A stretch of 64,000 nucleotides of DNA from Stenopsyche tienmushanensis (lineage: Eukaryota > Arthropoda > Insecta > Trichoptera > Stenopsychidae), in contig WACJ01000429.1 of the NCBI GenBank assembly GCA_008973525.1, forward strand, positions 97,256 through 161,255, in the 5' to 3' direction. The notes under the pieces are model-generated. The model ran no database searches. It was given only the letters and a program-made list of their open reading frames with translations, and was not told the origin of the DNA. Shown in pieces: positions 37,602 through 48,007 of the stretch (its first letter is position 1; each line of letters begins with the position of its first letter). The position numbers were made by a program, and so were the translations under genes.

Positions 37602-38866
37602 AAATAATATTTAGCTAAATCGATTAGGCTCCATATTTGAAACATTTAAGCATTCAATGCATTAGAAAAATACATAATATTTGGCAAGTTTATTTGAAGT
37701 TTTTATTAAATAGATGTATGCCAGTCGATTCGACTAATGTTCGTTTTTATGGGACTATGTTATATAGTTGTCATAGCATATGCACGTTTTAAAAATATGT
37801 TGGCCAACCACACTTCCTGTAGATGTTTGAGTTACACGAGCCAAGATAGTTGAATTACGAATCCAACCGCTAAACCCTGATACTGTAGATAAATAATGAT
37901 ACAACCTTTTTTAAATTAAATAGTAGCATTTTTTTCCCATTCCATTTATGAAGTGAACTAAAGCGTTTAGCAGGATTCAAAATTGTGTACAGATTAGTGG
38001 AATTACGCATTTCATCCCTTATCATCAATACTGTGCGTGTCGATTATTCAATACATTTACTCAAATATACTTGAACATTTTTGTCTATTTCAAAAAAAAC
38101 TTTGGGCAAAATGAGAGTTCCGGCGGAGCAAAAAGTTCGATTCAATATACAACTCTGTGCGGGAGAAAGCCGCTAATATCGTAGAGGTCGTGCTAGAAAT
38201 CTAAGCCGTAGACAAATGAGCGAATTCGAAACCTCCGGTATCTTCTTACCTGTCAATTTTAAAGTAATACATTCTCCCTGCTCGATAACCACCGACGCCA
38301 TTAACAAACCTATGAAATGCTATACGCAAAACTAGAAAGTCCGAGCCGAACAAATTTCGTCCGCGGCTGCTGCATATTCTTCGTGTATCAATAAGCTATT
38401 TTATCTAATGCACTTTCATTGACAAAATGAAGACGGAGAATACATATCGTGGGGGGAGTGATTGAAAGAAAGACATGATTTTGTGTATAAATTGAAGAAA
38501 ATCGAGTTGCCGTTAAATGACAGTCAACATGTCAGAAACAATTCGTTTCGAATTGGAATTTGAAATAAATCAAAAAATGGACATTGACTTCAAATTACAT
38601 ATTTTGACTGGGATTTGAAAAAATATTTACAGCTAAAAGTCGACAATAAAAGATTGCTCAGAACAAATGTATGAAACGAGGTCGCAATCCTTTCAATATT
38701 GATCACATAGCGATATTAATAAAGTGTGGATGTCATGGTTGTAACCTTTGTCTTTTAAATGGATTAGCTATTGAAGAAATCTGTTGCATCAGGCTATTCA
38801 TATGTAAATCGACCCTAGAGCGTTGCGGATTCGTCATGACTCCAATTCGCGTAATAATTTTGCATA

Positions 38867-39097
38867 TTAACGCTGAACAAGTTCATTTTCATTCTGCAAA
38901 GCTTCTGTAATGGCAAATAATCGAGCGTTGAATAAGCAATTTTTGACCGATATATTCTCGTCCGTTTTTTTTTTGACTGCAAGTATGCCAATCGCATGGA
39001 TGCTGCATAATCTTTGCAGCGTTGATGATTTTCTTTTATATTTGCATTCAAAACAGGTATAATATTCAAGTTCAAAATCATCCACGTCTGTCAACAA
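38867..39097 (-). pseudogene. Unassigned 76-codon ORF, minus strand
   Basis: From ATG at 39097: a clean, acidic-start frame with Y-T-C-F-E-C-K-Y-K-R-K and a helical end (I-T-E-A-L-Q-N-E-N-E-L-V-Q-R) that would continue in another frame past the stop. One of the most protein-like frames of the group. No family recognised. Confidence 0.4.
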
Positions 39098-39200
39098 AAT
39101 TTACATGTATGATTGCGCGACAATCAGTCCGTACTGCTTCCCCATTTATGCTAGCATTGCAAATGTCATAAATGATAAAGACTTTGGCAAACTCATTAAT

Positions 39201-39365
39201 TTAACCTTTCCTTGATTCGACCAACTCGACTCTAATAATGGGAATATCGATATGAAATATAACAGATACGGGGTTCAGATTTGTTTAGAATTTCATATGG
39301 TGTACCAAATATATATCATAGTAGTGCGCGGGTGCTTTTTTTTAGCATGGTAAGGAAAAGTTTAA
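39201..39365. mobile_element. TTAA-flanked MITE, full-length 165 bp copy
   Basis: TTAA at 39201-39204 and 39362-39365. It starts TTAACCTTTCCTTGATTCG and ends GGTAAGGAAAAGTTTAA. The body aligns with the 29127 copy along its length. Confidence 0.8.
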
Positions 39366-39409
39366 TATAAAAAATTAATATTGTGGAGAAATCAGACAAA
39401 TTATACAAT

Positions 39410-39600
39410 CAATCATCATCATCATAGTGCAGCCACTAACAGTTCACTACAAAACTATGGGCCTCTTTAATATCTATTCACAGGAAGGGGTTACATCCAT
39501 CTCGTCTATATCATACATTCACCTCCTCATTCGCTCGATATTGAAGGTAGCATTACCACCGAGTTTTATTTCGAACGCTCATCCAACGGGTATCCTCACA
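39410..39600 (-). repeat. GATGAT-tail repeat family, copy D
   Basis: ATCATCATCATCATAGTGCA at 39413-39432 is the inverted trinucleotide tail. It is followed by GGGCCTCTTTAATATC and TCGATATTGAAGGTAGCATT as in copy A. Minus orientation. Confidence 0.8.
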
Positions 39601-40254
39601 CGAGGAATTCGACTCGCAATTTACGCATGTTGATATTCAATTGTCCGCGATGATTTTCAGGAGATTAACTGCCTCTCGCTTAACAAATACCAGGATAATG
39701 AGAGCATCGTCTCCGCGGTGTGTTTCTAGATGTTTTTCTTCTCGATTCGCTAATTGAACCTAATTGACGATCGCCACGACTATCTTTTCAATTCCTCGTT
39801 AATCTTCGCAGCGTTTTTACGACATTTATGTCAGAGCCTCTCGGCGCTTTATTAACGCACAAATATGTTTGGATTCTAGCACGTGCATGCAATTATCTAC
39901 TGCTTGTTGGAATTTCCTTATCTTGCTGTTATATTTATATGTTGAAACAATGGAATGGTTATCAATGATTTTTAAGCGCTTTACTATGTATGTACTTAGT
40001 TTTTCTCTGTAAATATGGCAACGAATTCATGTAGCACTGTTATGACTTCTTATCGGGGTGGGGCAATAGTTGGATTAATTCGTATCGAATATACAAATAT
40101 TGATTTCCGACTGCGAATATTAAATGTATGGGAACGATCATCGTCGAAATCGATCAGACAGTCCCTCCATATTGTCTTGATTACCATTTCCGGACATCTT
40201 CACCCTTTTCCTTGCATTTGCATTACTTTATCTATCTATGTAAACCTTTGATTG

Positions 40255-40475
40255 GCGCAGTAAGGCAAATTGGCTTGAACGTCACGAAAAGGGAAACTTC
40301 AATCGGCAGTTGGTAGGAGAGAAAGAAAGAATCGTTTTTATTGTTTCCATGTCCGTGGCATACATGATAGAAACGCTACGCGCATGCGCCTCGTCGCCTC
40401 TTCTGTATGGGTTTGTGCTTGTATATATCATACATAACATAAAGCAACCACTAAACCAGTAGTGCGCCTATTTTA
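40255..40475 (-). repeat. Dispersed repeat shared with 56490-56690 (opposite orientation)
   Basis: TTGGCTTGAACGTCACGAAA at 40270 is the inverse of TTTCGTGACGTTCAAGCTAA near 56650, and flanking blocks (CAACTGCCG, AAGCAACCA) also correspond in inverted order. About 85% identity over the best 50 bases by eye. Confidence 0.6.
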
Positions 40476-40938
40476 TTATATATTACACAAACGCAACTTC
40501 ATCTTTTAACTTTAAAGGGCTAAAAGTTTAGTTTTCTAAGAGTTGAGATACTGAGAATGGCACTATGTCATCAAAACCTGAAAACAAAACTGTATTATGA
40601 TACCAAACAGTATTTTAGTGCAATAAAGAACCTTTGTCAATATCGTTGAAACATCTAGCAAACGTATTATCATACAATGCTTATCATACAACACTACAAA
40701 AACTTCGAACTACCGTAACGACCCACTGAAGTCTACTCTTTGTACCGCCTTAAAAAACTGTTAAGCCTTCAATCACACAGTGTGCTTGTGGATTGCTGAA
40801 ATGTCTTTTAATTTGCATTGTTTTAGACGCGCTTTTCTTGAAGACACGCCGAAAGAAACCTACACTCGTCGCATTTAGATTATCGGTCGCTAGTTCAATG
40901 CTTGCTTATGCAAATCAACGTATTTTAGCATCAATTTG

Positions 40939-41160
40939 CTAATTGCCAGTCAACGGTTTCGATGGTGGTCGTGCGAAAGAAGCGTAAAACCGGTCGCCAA
41001 AGACTCTCTCGTGCTGCCGATGGTTTCTCGTATGAAATAATCGCACATAAAATACGGCAACAACAATCGCACAAAACGTAACGAGTATAACGAAAGTGAG
41101 CGCATTAATTTGGCTAATTGTGTGATAAATCGCCGAGCTAGCTGTAAATGGCGCTCGCAT
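40939..41160 (-). CDS. Small single-pass membrane protein ORF (73 codons), unassigned
   Basis: ATG at 41160 to stop at 40939, intact. Residues about 20-42 (A-L-T-F-V-I-L-V-T-F-C-A-I-V-V-A-V-F-Y-V) form one strong membrane segment, followed by a basic R/H-rich tail of 30 residues. The flanks are CpG-dense like the other foreign-looking segments. Small membrane proteins like this are common in large DNA viruses, but no family can be named. Could be chance. Confidence 0.35.
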   Translation of the reverse strand: MRAPFTASSAIYHTISQINALTFVILVTFCAIVVAVFYVRLFHTRNHRQHERVFGDRFYASFARPPSKPLTGN

Positions 41161-41638
41161 AAACCATATCGTATATTGTCTTCAGCGGCAACATTTTTTT
41201 TGTACCCGTAGCATTGCTAAGCTGTGTCGTATAAAATACAACCCGACATTGGCGATGAATATGCTTGAATTAATATTTATTCGAATGTCGAATTCATAAA
41301 TAGAACCTGATAGTCTTGCTGCTCGACTCGCTTATCACTAATTACCTCTTGCATAGTTGATAGTACCTATTTGCCTGCAGTTTCAAAATCTGCCGTGTAT
41401 ATGTCTACTATATAGCATATATAACTTTGCCGAATCAGATCCAGGAGAACTCGCTGAACAAAACAAGAACTAGGACATGGACACAATCGAATCGCCTTAA
41501 AAAATAACAAACAAAGAAACACCCTCAGCTGGCGTAGGAGCGAATTTCAGATGCATTTAAGTCCATGTATGTTTTGACCACGTTAATGTATGATATTGTA
41601 TAAACGAGATGAATGTAACCCTTTCTTAGCAATAGATA

Positions 41639-41705
41639 TTAAAGATGATGGATGAACGTGTCGAAGGGCGCTTTTGCGACCGTCTCGATATGAAGTGTGA
41701 AACAT
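41639..41705 (-). repeat. GATGAT-tail repeat family, short fragment
   Basis: GGGCGCTTTTGCGACCGTCTC and the bases around it match the inverted copy C stretch at 33115-33155. Only about 65 bases remain. Confidence 0.55.
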
Positions 41706-41884
41706 TTATAAAGATTTTTTAATTTTATTTGCACCTTGTTTGCACATATAAGATAGTGGATAATATGGACAACAGAAGGGTAAGAATTATACTGAAAAAT
41801 ATTTCCAAAAACAAAACATAGTTTAACACTATCGTAGCCGCATTTAATTTTCATGGGGAAGGGGTAGCCCCTGCAATCCGTCAT

Positions 41885-42210
41885 CTGCTGCAGCCCCCTT
41901 CAAACTGAGCTTGGACTCGTGGTGGCAGTTAACCCGCGGTAGTATTCCTTTGAATTTAGCTTGAACTTTTGTCCTTCCTCCTCCGCCGCTCCCTCGGGGG
42001 CAATAGCCTGAAGCTGGTTTCCCTGCAGAAACCTCGCCTACTCTGGAGAACTGGACTACTGGAGAACCTACTCGAGGTGCGTTTCTAACGGGGCTTAAAG
42101 ATCAGTGGAAGACACTCTCTGTGTGGCTAGTCCGGGGTAATCCAGAACAGACCACGCAGGAAATGGGATCGCACATTATGATCCCCCAATCCAGTTAGTC
42201 GCCGTCTGTC
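41885..42210. other. GC-rich unclassified insert
   Basis: This patch (for example CTCCTCCGCCGCTCCCTCGG near 41980) is clearly more GC-rich than anything nearby. It may be a retrotransposon UTR. No ORF of note and no second copy recognised. Confidence 0.25.
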
Positions 42211-42387
42211 GTCTATTATCTATCTCAAAGGATCATATCATTGAACGTATTACTTCAAATAGATGTAGCAACAGTTACAAATTTAAAAAAAAATCATTCA
42301 CCGTATTCATTGATTACTGATGTATTACCGCCCACAAACGGTCGGCTCGATCATGATGCATATGTGGCATCATACGACCACCAATGG

Positions 42388-42621
42388 TCAAACCCGTGAT
42401 GATGCAGCATATGCATCACCGGCCAAGAAAGTGTTAAAGGTATTTAATGCATTGATATGAAAGTCTTGAGTTCTTGCACAATGTGAAAACAATAACGATT
42501 TTTCGCAAAGCTTTTCTTCCGGATACCGTTTTGTTCGCTGCATCTTCACCGAATTGATTCTTTTTATTTTACACATTGTTTGCTCATTTTGAAAATTAAC
42601 GACGTTATGTAAAATATCCAA
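42388..42621 (-). pseudogene. Unassigned 77-codon ORF, minus strand
   Basis: The minus frame from 42621 contains R-T-K-R-Y-P-E-E-K-L-C-E-K-S. A neighbouring frame upstream, to about 42660, also looks coding. Its 3' end runs into a TTAACACTTTC-type repeat end at 42420-42436. No family recognised. Confidence 0.25.
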
Positions 42622-42785
42622 TCTTCCTCGATCGTAATCGCTCTTATGCGCCAGAAGACCATTGTTTCCCGATGGAATTGTGTCATAGCGGTTTTCTCAC
42701 GTATTCTCGTTAATATCGTGTTTCTATTCTAATTTTTAATTGCTCTTCGTTAATAAAATTTATTTGCAAAATGCAATCGTACAAT

Positions 42786-43110
42786 CTAATTGCGCACAAT
42801 ATTTAGGAATGCTGATAGTGAGATATCACAACTCTTGGTTTCTAGCAGTTCGATCGCATCCAAAAAACTCATCGAGCGTTCGGGATTTTTTTTAGCACAG
42901 TACCGACTGCAATTACGGTACCTATTGTGTTCGTGAGACACATTTGCTCGGCCCAGGGCAAATCGCATGATTCATCCTACAAATTTGGAACTGGTTCTTG
43001 CTGGATCCACGTCTGGTATCCATGCCTCGCGAATGCTTCCAGTCTTATAGAATTCAACTAATTGTGTTATCTCATCGTCTCTGAGAAAGACCAAATCGAT
43101 TGCTAATTTA
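42786..43110 (-). pseudogene. Unassigned broken gene end, minus strand
   Basis: A minus frame from about 43100 reads D-D-E-I-T-Q-L-V-E-F-Y-K-T-G-S-I-R, stops near 42970, and coding-like sequence continues to a TAG at about 42786 (ending L-S-A-F-L-N-I-V-R-N). It is the right-most strong member of the CpG-dense group. Confidence 0.35.
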
Positions 43111-44276
43111 CATTCTTATTATTTTTATAAACGTGATCGATTTGAACAAATTTGACCGTTGAGCTCAATGACGCACCATGAAATCCATGACACAACACAT
43201 GAAGTCAGCTTTCCTCTGCGCTATTCACATCACAAATGGCTTGACGTCATATTCTCCTCCACTTCCATCGCGTATTATTCTTTTATTCGTTAGAAGACCA
43301 GAAAAACCAAACTGATAAAATATACAATACCTGACGTAATACATATTTGACTTCATAAAATGACTAAACGCGTTCGTCAACCTCTAGAATACGGGAATAG
43401 ATGACTTTTATAATGATTTTTCGATAATCTATAAATGATTTGCGAAATTAATATTGTCTTTTTTAATTATATCAAATGAACAGTTGCTCATTGTCGTTGC
43501 TTGGTCATGCAACCCTGACCGACTTGATCAATCGTCCCGACATTTGCTATATTGGAACCATACTTCAAATGGATTCTAGAATTTAAAATCAATTTTATAC
43601 AATATAAATCCCTAAACTAACCCACTAAACAAGTATTTTCTCGGACATTGTGGTAGAATTGCTGTAGAACATTGAGAGGAACCCTCAGACAATGTCGATT
43701 CTAACTAACTAGGAAAATTCATAACCCGTCATTATCCATACAACATTAATATTTAAACAGACGCTATAAATGCTGATGATTCTTTTTTGATGAATTTTCC
43801 AAACTTTTCCATAATTCTTTATTATAAAAGTGGTTATTTTTGACAAAAATACATACAGTATATACATATCAATACAAAAACTCAAAGGAGTGATAAAAAT
43901 AGATAAAACTTCAGAATTCTGTAACTGGATTATTTGAAAAAGTACTTAATCAATTTTATAAAACCATTGTTATATAATATCACTAATTACATTGTATTAA
44001 ATAACAATTACGCTGTAAATTGCATCATATTAAATTTGTTCAATGTATCATATTAAACATATTTTCTTAGCAAATATCCTTCTTTTTAAAAAATATATTT
44101 GTGCATTGGTTTGTCTAAAAACTTACGTTATTTAATACAAAATTATTTAATAAAATTTATCAAACAATTAATATGTTAAGTCTACTTCTATTTAATCATA
44201 ATTTTGTTGATTTTTGATAATATGAATAGAAATTTGCTTCTATAAACATTCAATATTCAATTCGATTTTTTTACAG

Positions 44277-44378
44277 GCATCTACTATAGATGGAAGACGA
44301 AAAGGAGCATGCCTTTTCTGCCAGGAATATTTTATGGACTTGTACCTGTTAGCCGAACTTAAAACAATAAGTTTAAAG
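44277..44378 (+). CDS. Clic: CLIC exon 2 (redox motif exon)
   Basis: Thirty-four codons between TTTTTTTACAG and AAAG|GTAATA. It codes residues 26-59, including C-L-F-C at 37-40, the glutaredoxin-like active-site position of CLIC proteins, and the start of the segment proposed to enter membranes. Cys37 is the expected catalytic or glutathione-binding residue by family knowledge. Confidence 0.95.
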
Positions 44379-44498
44379 GTAATATACTTGAATATAATCA
44401 TAATTAAAGTTGTGAAAAGTATTAATCATTTTATTTACACATTATGCATGGCTTATTAAATTAACATTTTATTTATATAACCATCGTCTCAATTATAG

Positions 44499-44663
44499 GT
44501 CACTACAGTAGACATGCAAAAGCCGCCGCCAGATTTTCGCACGAATTTCCAAGCAACGCATCCACCTATTCTGATTGATAGTGGACTGTCTGTTCTAGAA
44601 AATGAGAAAATTGAAAGGCATATTATGAAAGCCGTACCTGGAGGACATAATTTATTCGTTCAG
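44499..44663 (+). CDS. Clic: CLIC exon 3
   Basis: Fifty-five codons (residues 60-114). Contains K-P-P-P-D-F-R-T-N-F, P-P-I-L-I-D (cis-proline of the thioredoxin-like fold) and E-N-E-K-I-E, completing the N-terminal domain. Splice sites are AATTATAG| and CAG|GTATGC. The preceding intron is 120 bp. Confidence 0.95.
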
Positions 44664-44739
44664 GTATGCCTATCAAACATTGAATATAATAAAAGTGTGT
44701 AAAATTATGACGCTCATTCATATTCTTGTGTGATTTTAG

Positions 44740-44982
44740 GACAAAGAAGTTGCGACCCTTATTGAGAACTTATATTCAAAACTGAAACTAGTTTTAGTTG
44801 GTAAAGACGAACAGAAATCTGCCAATTTGTTATCCCATTTGACAAGAATAGATAACTTATTAGCGCGAAGGGGTATGCGCTTCTTAACTGGCGATACAAT
44901 GTGCTGTTTCGATTGCGAGCTTATGCCTCGCCTTCAACATATTCGTGTGGCAGCAAAATATTTTGCTGATTTTGAAATTCCG
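44740..44982 (+). CDS. Clic: CLIC exon 4
   Basis: Eighty-one codons (residues 115-195), the largest exon, coding the first part of the all-helical C-terminal domain. It has the strongly conserved R-F-L-T-G-D-T-M-C-C-F-D-C-E-L-M-P-R block. The intron before it is 76 bp. Donor CCG|GTAATA. Confidence 0.95.
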
Positions 44983-45055
44983 GTAATAATTGAAAAATTC
45001 ATATTGGCATGATCGAAATTATTATATTTTTTAATAATATATAATATGTTTTCAG

Positions 45056-45166
45056 TCTTCTCTCACTGCGCTTTGGCGCTATATGCATAATATGTATCAG
45101 CTGGATGCATTTACACAATCTTGTCCAGCAGATCAGGATATCATCAATCATTATAAGCTTCAACAG
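45056..45166 (+). CDS. Clic: CLIC exon 5
   Basis: Thirty-seven codons (residues 196-232): L-W-R-Y-M-H-N-M-Y then F-T-Q-S-C-P-A-D-Q-D-I-I, as in insect CLICs. Acceptor GTTTTCAG, donor CAG|GTAATT. Confidence 0.95.
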
Positions 45167-45582
45167 GTAATTGATAAATACATTTTAAAGGTTTCGAACA
45201 ATTTAATTCTTTATTTTTACACACACACATAAAATTTTATGGCAATGTTATTGACGACATAAAAGTTTATATTATCAATACCTGTCGTATTTCATTTTAT
45301 CTTCTATTAAACAGAAATATTTTACTTTGTGTTTATGAGTTTATTTTTGCCCTTATCTTTCGTAAATCGAAATGATTATATTAATGAGGTAATTTTAATA
45401 AGAATGTCCAATTTATATTGAGAAATGAGTTTAAATATGAATATTAATATTTATAATGTTATAAACTGCAGATTCATATAATTTCCAGTCATTTCATTTT
45501 CACTTATTCAGATCTAGTGAAGTTAATTTTGTTATTAAAATTAAGTGTTATTTCCTAATATTTCTTTATTGTTTTTTTATAG

Positions 45583-45612
45583 TGTAAAGTGACTTCGAAA
45601 AAAACTGATAAG
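45583..45612 (+). CDS. Clic: Candidate 30-nt CLIC micro-exon
   Basis: TTTTTTTATAG precedes and GTTTGT follows a 30-base segment coding C-K-V-T-S-K-K-T-D-K. Length and phase fit between exon 5 and the last exon without changing the frame. The insert would add ten mostly Lys/Thr/Ser residues in the C-terminal tail. It is not needed for a standard CLIC, so if real it is alternatively spliced. Evidence is splice-site shape and phase only. Confidence 0.45.
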
Positions 45613-46370
45613 GTTTGTTCATATGTGTTTTGTGTGCAAAATTTTGCTCATTTTTTCCAACTACATATGTGTGTGAAATGTACAAAATACTTCTACTGTC
45701 TTTCATTCATGAATATAAAAACCAGAGTTGATTCATAACGTTTTATAATTGTTAGATGCTTTCCACGAAATTTAGTGCCCGTTTTATATTAGCGTGACGT
45801 TATTAAAAACTATTGTGCTCATAAGTCATCTTTCTTCTTGTTTACGTACTAAGTCTTATTTGTCATTTTTGTAATCATAGTCAAATTAACGACACCCATT
45901 CAGCTTTTGTCTCCGTTAATCATGTTTATAAACAAACAAACCAAGCTTTCCTTTATATAATTTGCATTATAAAATTCAACAAGCATCTATAATACCTAGT
46001 GATAGTCATATTTGTTACATATTTATTTATAAAAATTCATCGCTATTAGTCTTCCCTAGAAATTGAATTCATAAATTTTAGAACTATGTTTGGTTTGTAG
46101 TTGCATTTATACTCGGGGCCTATCAGAGAAGGGGGCAAGAGAGGCTGCTGCTCTGGATCTCGTAATATTACGTGCAACTAAAAATGTTAGACAAAAATAT
46201 AGGGGACAGATATTAATTAGGACAGATAGAAAAAAATCAATAGTATTTCCTATGATTTTATTCACTAGGTATTTTTTAGAAAAGATGGCAGCAATACAAT
46301 TTGAAGAACCTTGAAAACATTAGTTGTTCCAGACCTCACATTTTCTCTGAAAGGCCCTGTTAATATATTA

Positions 46371-47483
46371 GATAAAGCTGAAAGAAATGTAATTTTTTTG
46401 TTATTTGGAGAAAAAAATTATTTTAATAAAAGCTGTACAATATTACTCAATTAAACCATTTCCATTGTTATTTGTAATCGCCTTCCACATATTAGGTAGC
46501 TTTTTAATGCCTCTTTCGTAAAATTCGGTCCGGTTTTCCACTAAAGTAAGAATCCAAATGATTTTTCACTTGTTTCACAGAAGTGAATTTTTTATCACAA
46601 AGCTAATGTTCTTATGACTTGAAAAGATGATAGTCTGAAGGTGCAATATGGTGGATGTTGCAGCACTTCCAAATTCAGCTCCCTTATTTTGTTCTGCGTA
46701 TTCCTTGCTGCTTGTGGTCTTGCATCATCATGCTGTAATATTCTTCTTTGGCTGTTAACTAGCACTGATTAACTAGCAATTAGGCCAAAAAAAAATCCCA
46801 CCAAACACAAAGGATTTTTCAGGGATAATGACGGTTGAGGGGTAGAAACAGGTACTTGATTTGAAGAAAGCCACTGTTTTTCCTTCTCAGGCTGTTGTAA
46901 AGGATCCACTTCTCATTCCCAGTAATGATCCTTCTTAAAAATGGATCGGTTTCATACCTGGACAACAGCGATGAACAAATGGTTATTCATTGTTCCAAGG
47001 TCGTTGATGACAACTCGTGCGGTACCCAAATTTCTTGTCTATGTTTTTTCCCCGAGTCTTTTCAAATGGTCTTTTACTGTCAACCAGGGACAGCCGATGT
47101 CTAGCGATAATTTGTTGTTTTTTGAAGATCAGATTCTACCAGAGAATTTAATGCGTCATCATCGATTTTTAGAGGTTGTCCTAATTTTGGCTTATTTTTC
47201 AAATCTCTGTCGCCATTTTTGAATTTTTTGCCATATGTGTCACAGATGCTCTGGGTAGCTTCTTTTGCTTTTGATTCTTTGTCGAATAAAAACAGTAAAC
47301 AAGATCGCAAATGTGTCTTATCAATTTCTAGCTTGGGACATTTTCATTATGGCTAAAAAAATATTAAAATATTTGAAAAAGAGAAGACAAATAACAGAGC
47401 TTCAAAATGACAGCAACCTTGACATATGGCAAACTGACGGCAAAAGACGCAACCAAAAAAATTACATTTCTTTCCGCTTTATC
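46371..47483 (-). mobile_element. Mariner element, 1113 bp, with TIRs and TA target, inactive
   Basis: Inverted ends GATAAAGCTGAAAGAAATGT (46371) and GATAAAGCGGAAAGAAATGT (read inward from 47483) continue for about 30 bases. TA flanks both sides (46369-46370, 47484-47485). The minus strand codes a broken transposase: K-E-A-T-Q-S-I-C-D-T-Y-G near 47260, D-D-D-A-L-N-S-L-V-E near 47150, and Q-H-D-D-A-R-P-Q-A-A-R near 46725. Frameshifts and stops inactivate it. It sits in the intron before the last Clic exon. Confidence 0.9.
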
Positions 47484-47920
47484 TAATATTTGCAATTTAA
47501 AATTCATGTATATCGCAGTTTAATAATATCATACTGAATAATATTTTACAACATTTTCTGTGCAAATAAATACAAGAAGGAAAAATAATGATCTGCTAAC
47601 AATACTGTAACAGAGATATGCATGACCCAGTACGGTTAGTAAAAATTGTGATCAAGATCAGAATAAGGTTGTTTTTTTCCACTATGTTTAGTTAAAAGTC
47701 ACGTTAGAATATTTAAATATAGCTCATAGTCTATGTCAGAATGTTTTAATCTTCGACCAGATAGAATTTTGAATTCATGGTGTGTGTCGGAAATTTTGCA
47801 ATAGAAACATTCAATTGTGTATAAAATGGGTCGATGAAATTTGACGAACAAACCAAATCTTTCCATGCTTCAAGTTTCCATTTAAATATATGTATTGATT
47901 TTGATGGCTTTGTGTTTCAG

Positions 47921-48007
47921 ATGTTAAAAATGAAAAAACATGAAGAATTGGAAACGCCTACGTTTACAACATCAATTCCTATAAATGTCGCTCAACTTGA
48001 AAATTAA
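47921..48007 (+). CDS. Clic: CLIC last coding exon
   Basis: After TGTGTTTCAG it codes 28 residues and TAA: L-K-M-K-K-H-E-E-L-E-T-P-T-F-T-T, the conserved insect CLIC C-terminus, then a variable tail. The intron before it (2.75 kb from exon 5) contains the micro-exon candidate and the mariner element. An AATAAA at 48690-48695 is one possible polyadenylation signal. Confidence 0.95.
   Translation: MLKMKKHEELETPTFTTSIPINVAQLEN

Larger units (their letters stand above)
11000..44276 (+). other. Clic intron 1 (33.3 kb)
   Basis: It opens with GTAAGT at 11000 and closes with TTTTTTTACAG at 44276. It contains pogo, R1-like, TTAA-MITE and GATGAT-tail repeats. Between roughly 15.2 and 43.4 kb it also holds a series of CpG-dense, frame-broken coding-like stretches annotated separately. 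Nothing was seen in 11400-12530, 13100-15190 or 43520-44270 beyond AT-rich sequence. Confidence 0.9.

Noticed and set aside
46090..46314. 74-codon plus ORF in a Clic intron
   Set aside because: Some protein-like composition, but it is isolated, out of phase with Clic splicing and has no recognisable motif.
46941..47222. 93-codon plus ORF
   Set aside because: Antisense shadow of the mariner transposase coded on the minus strand.
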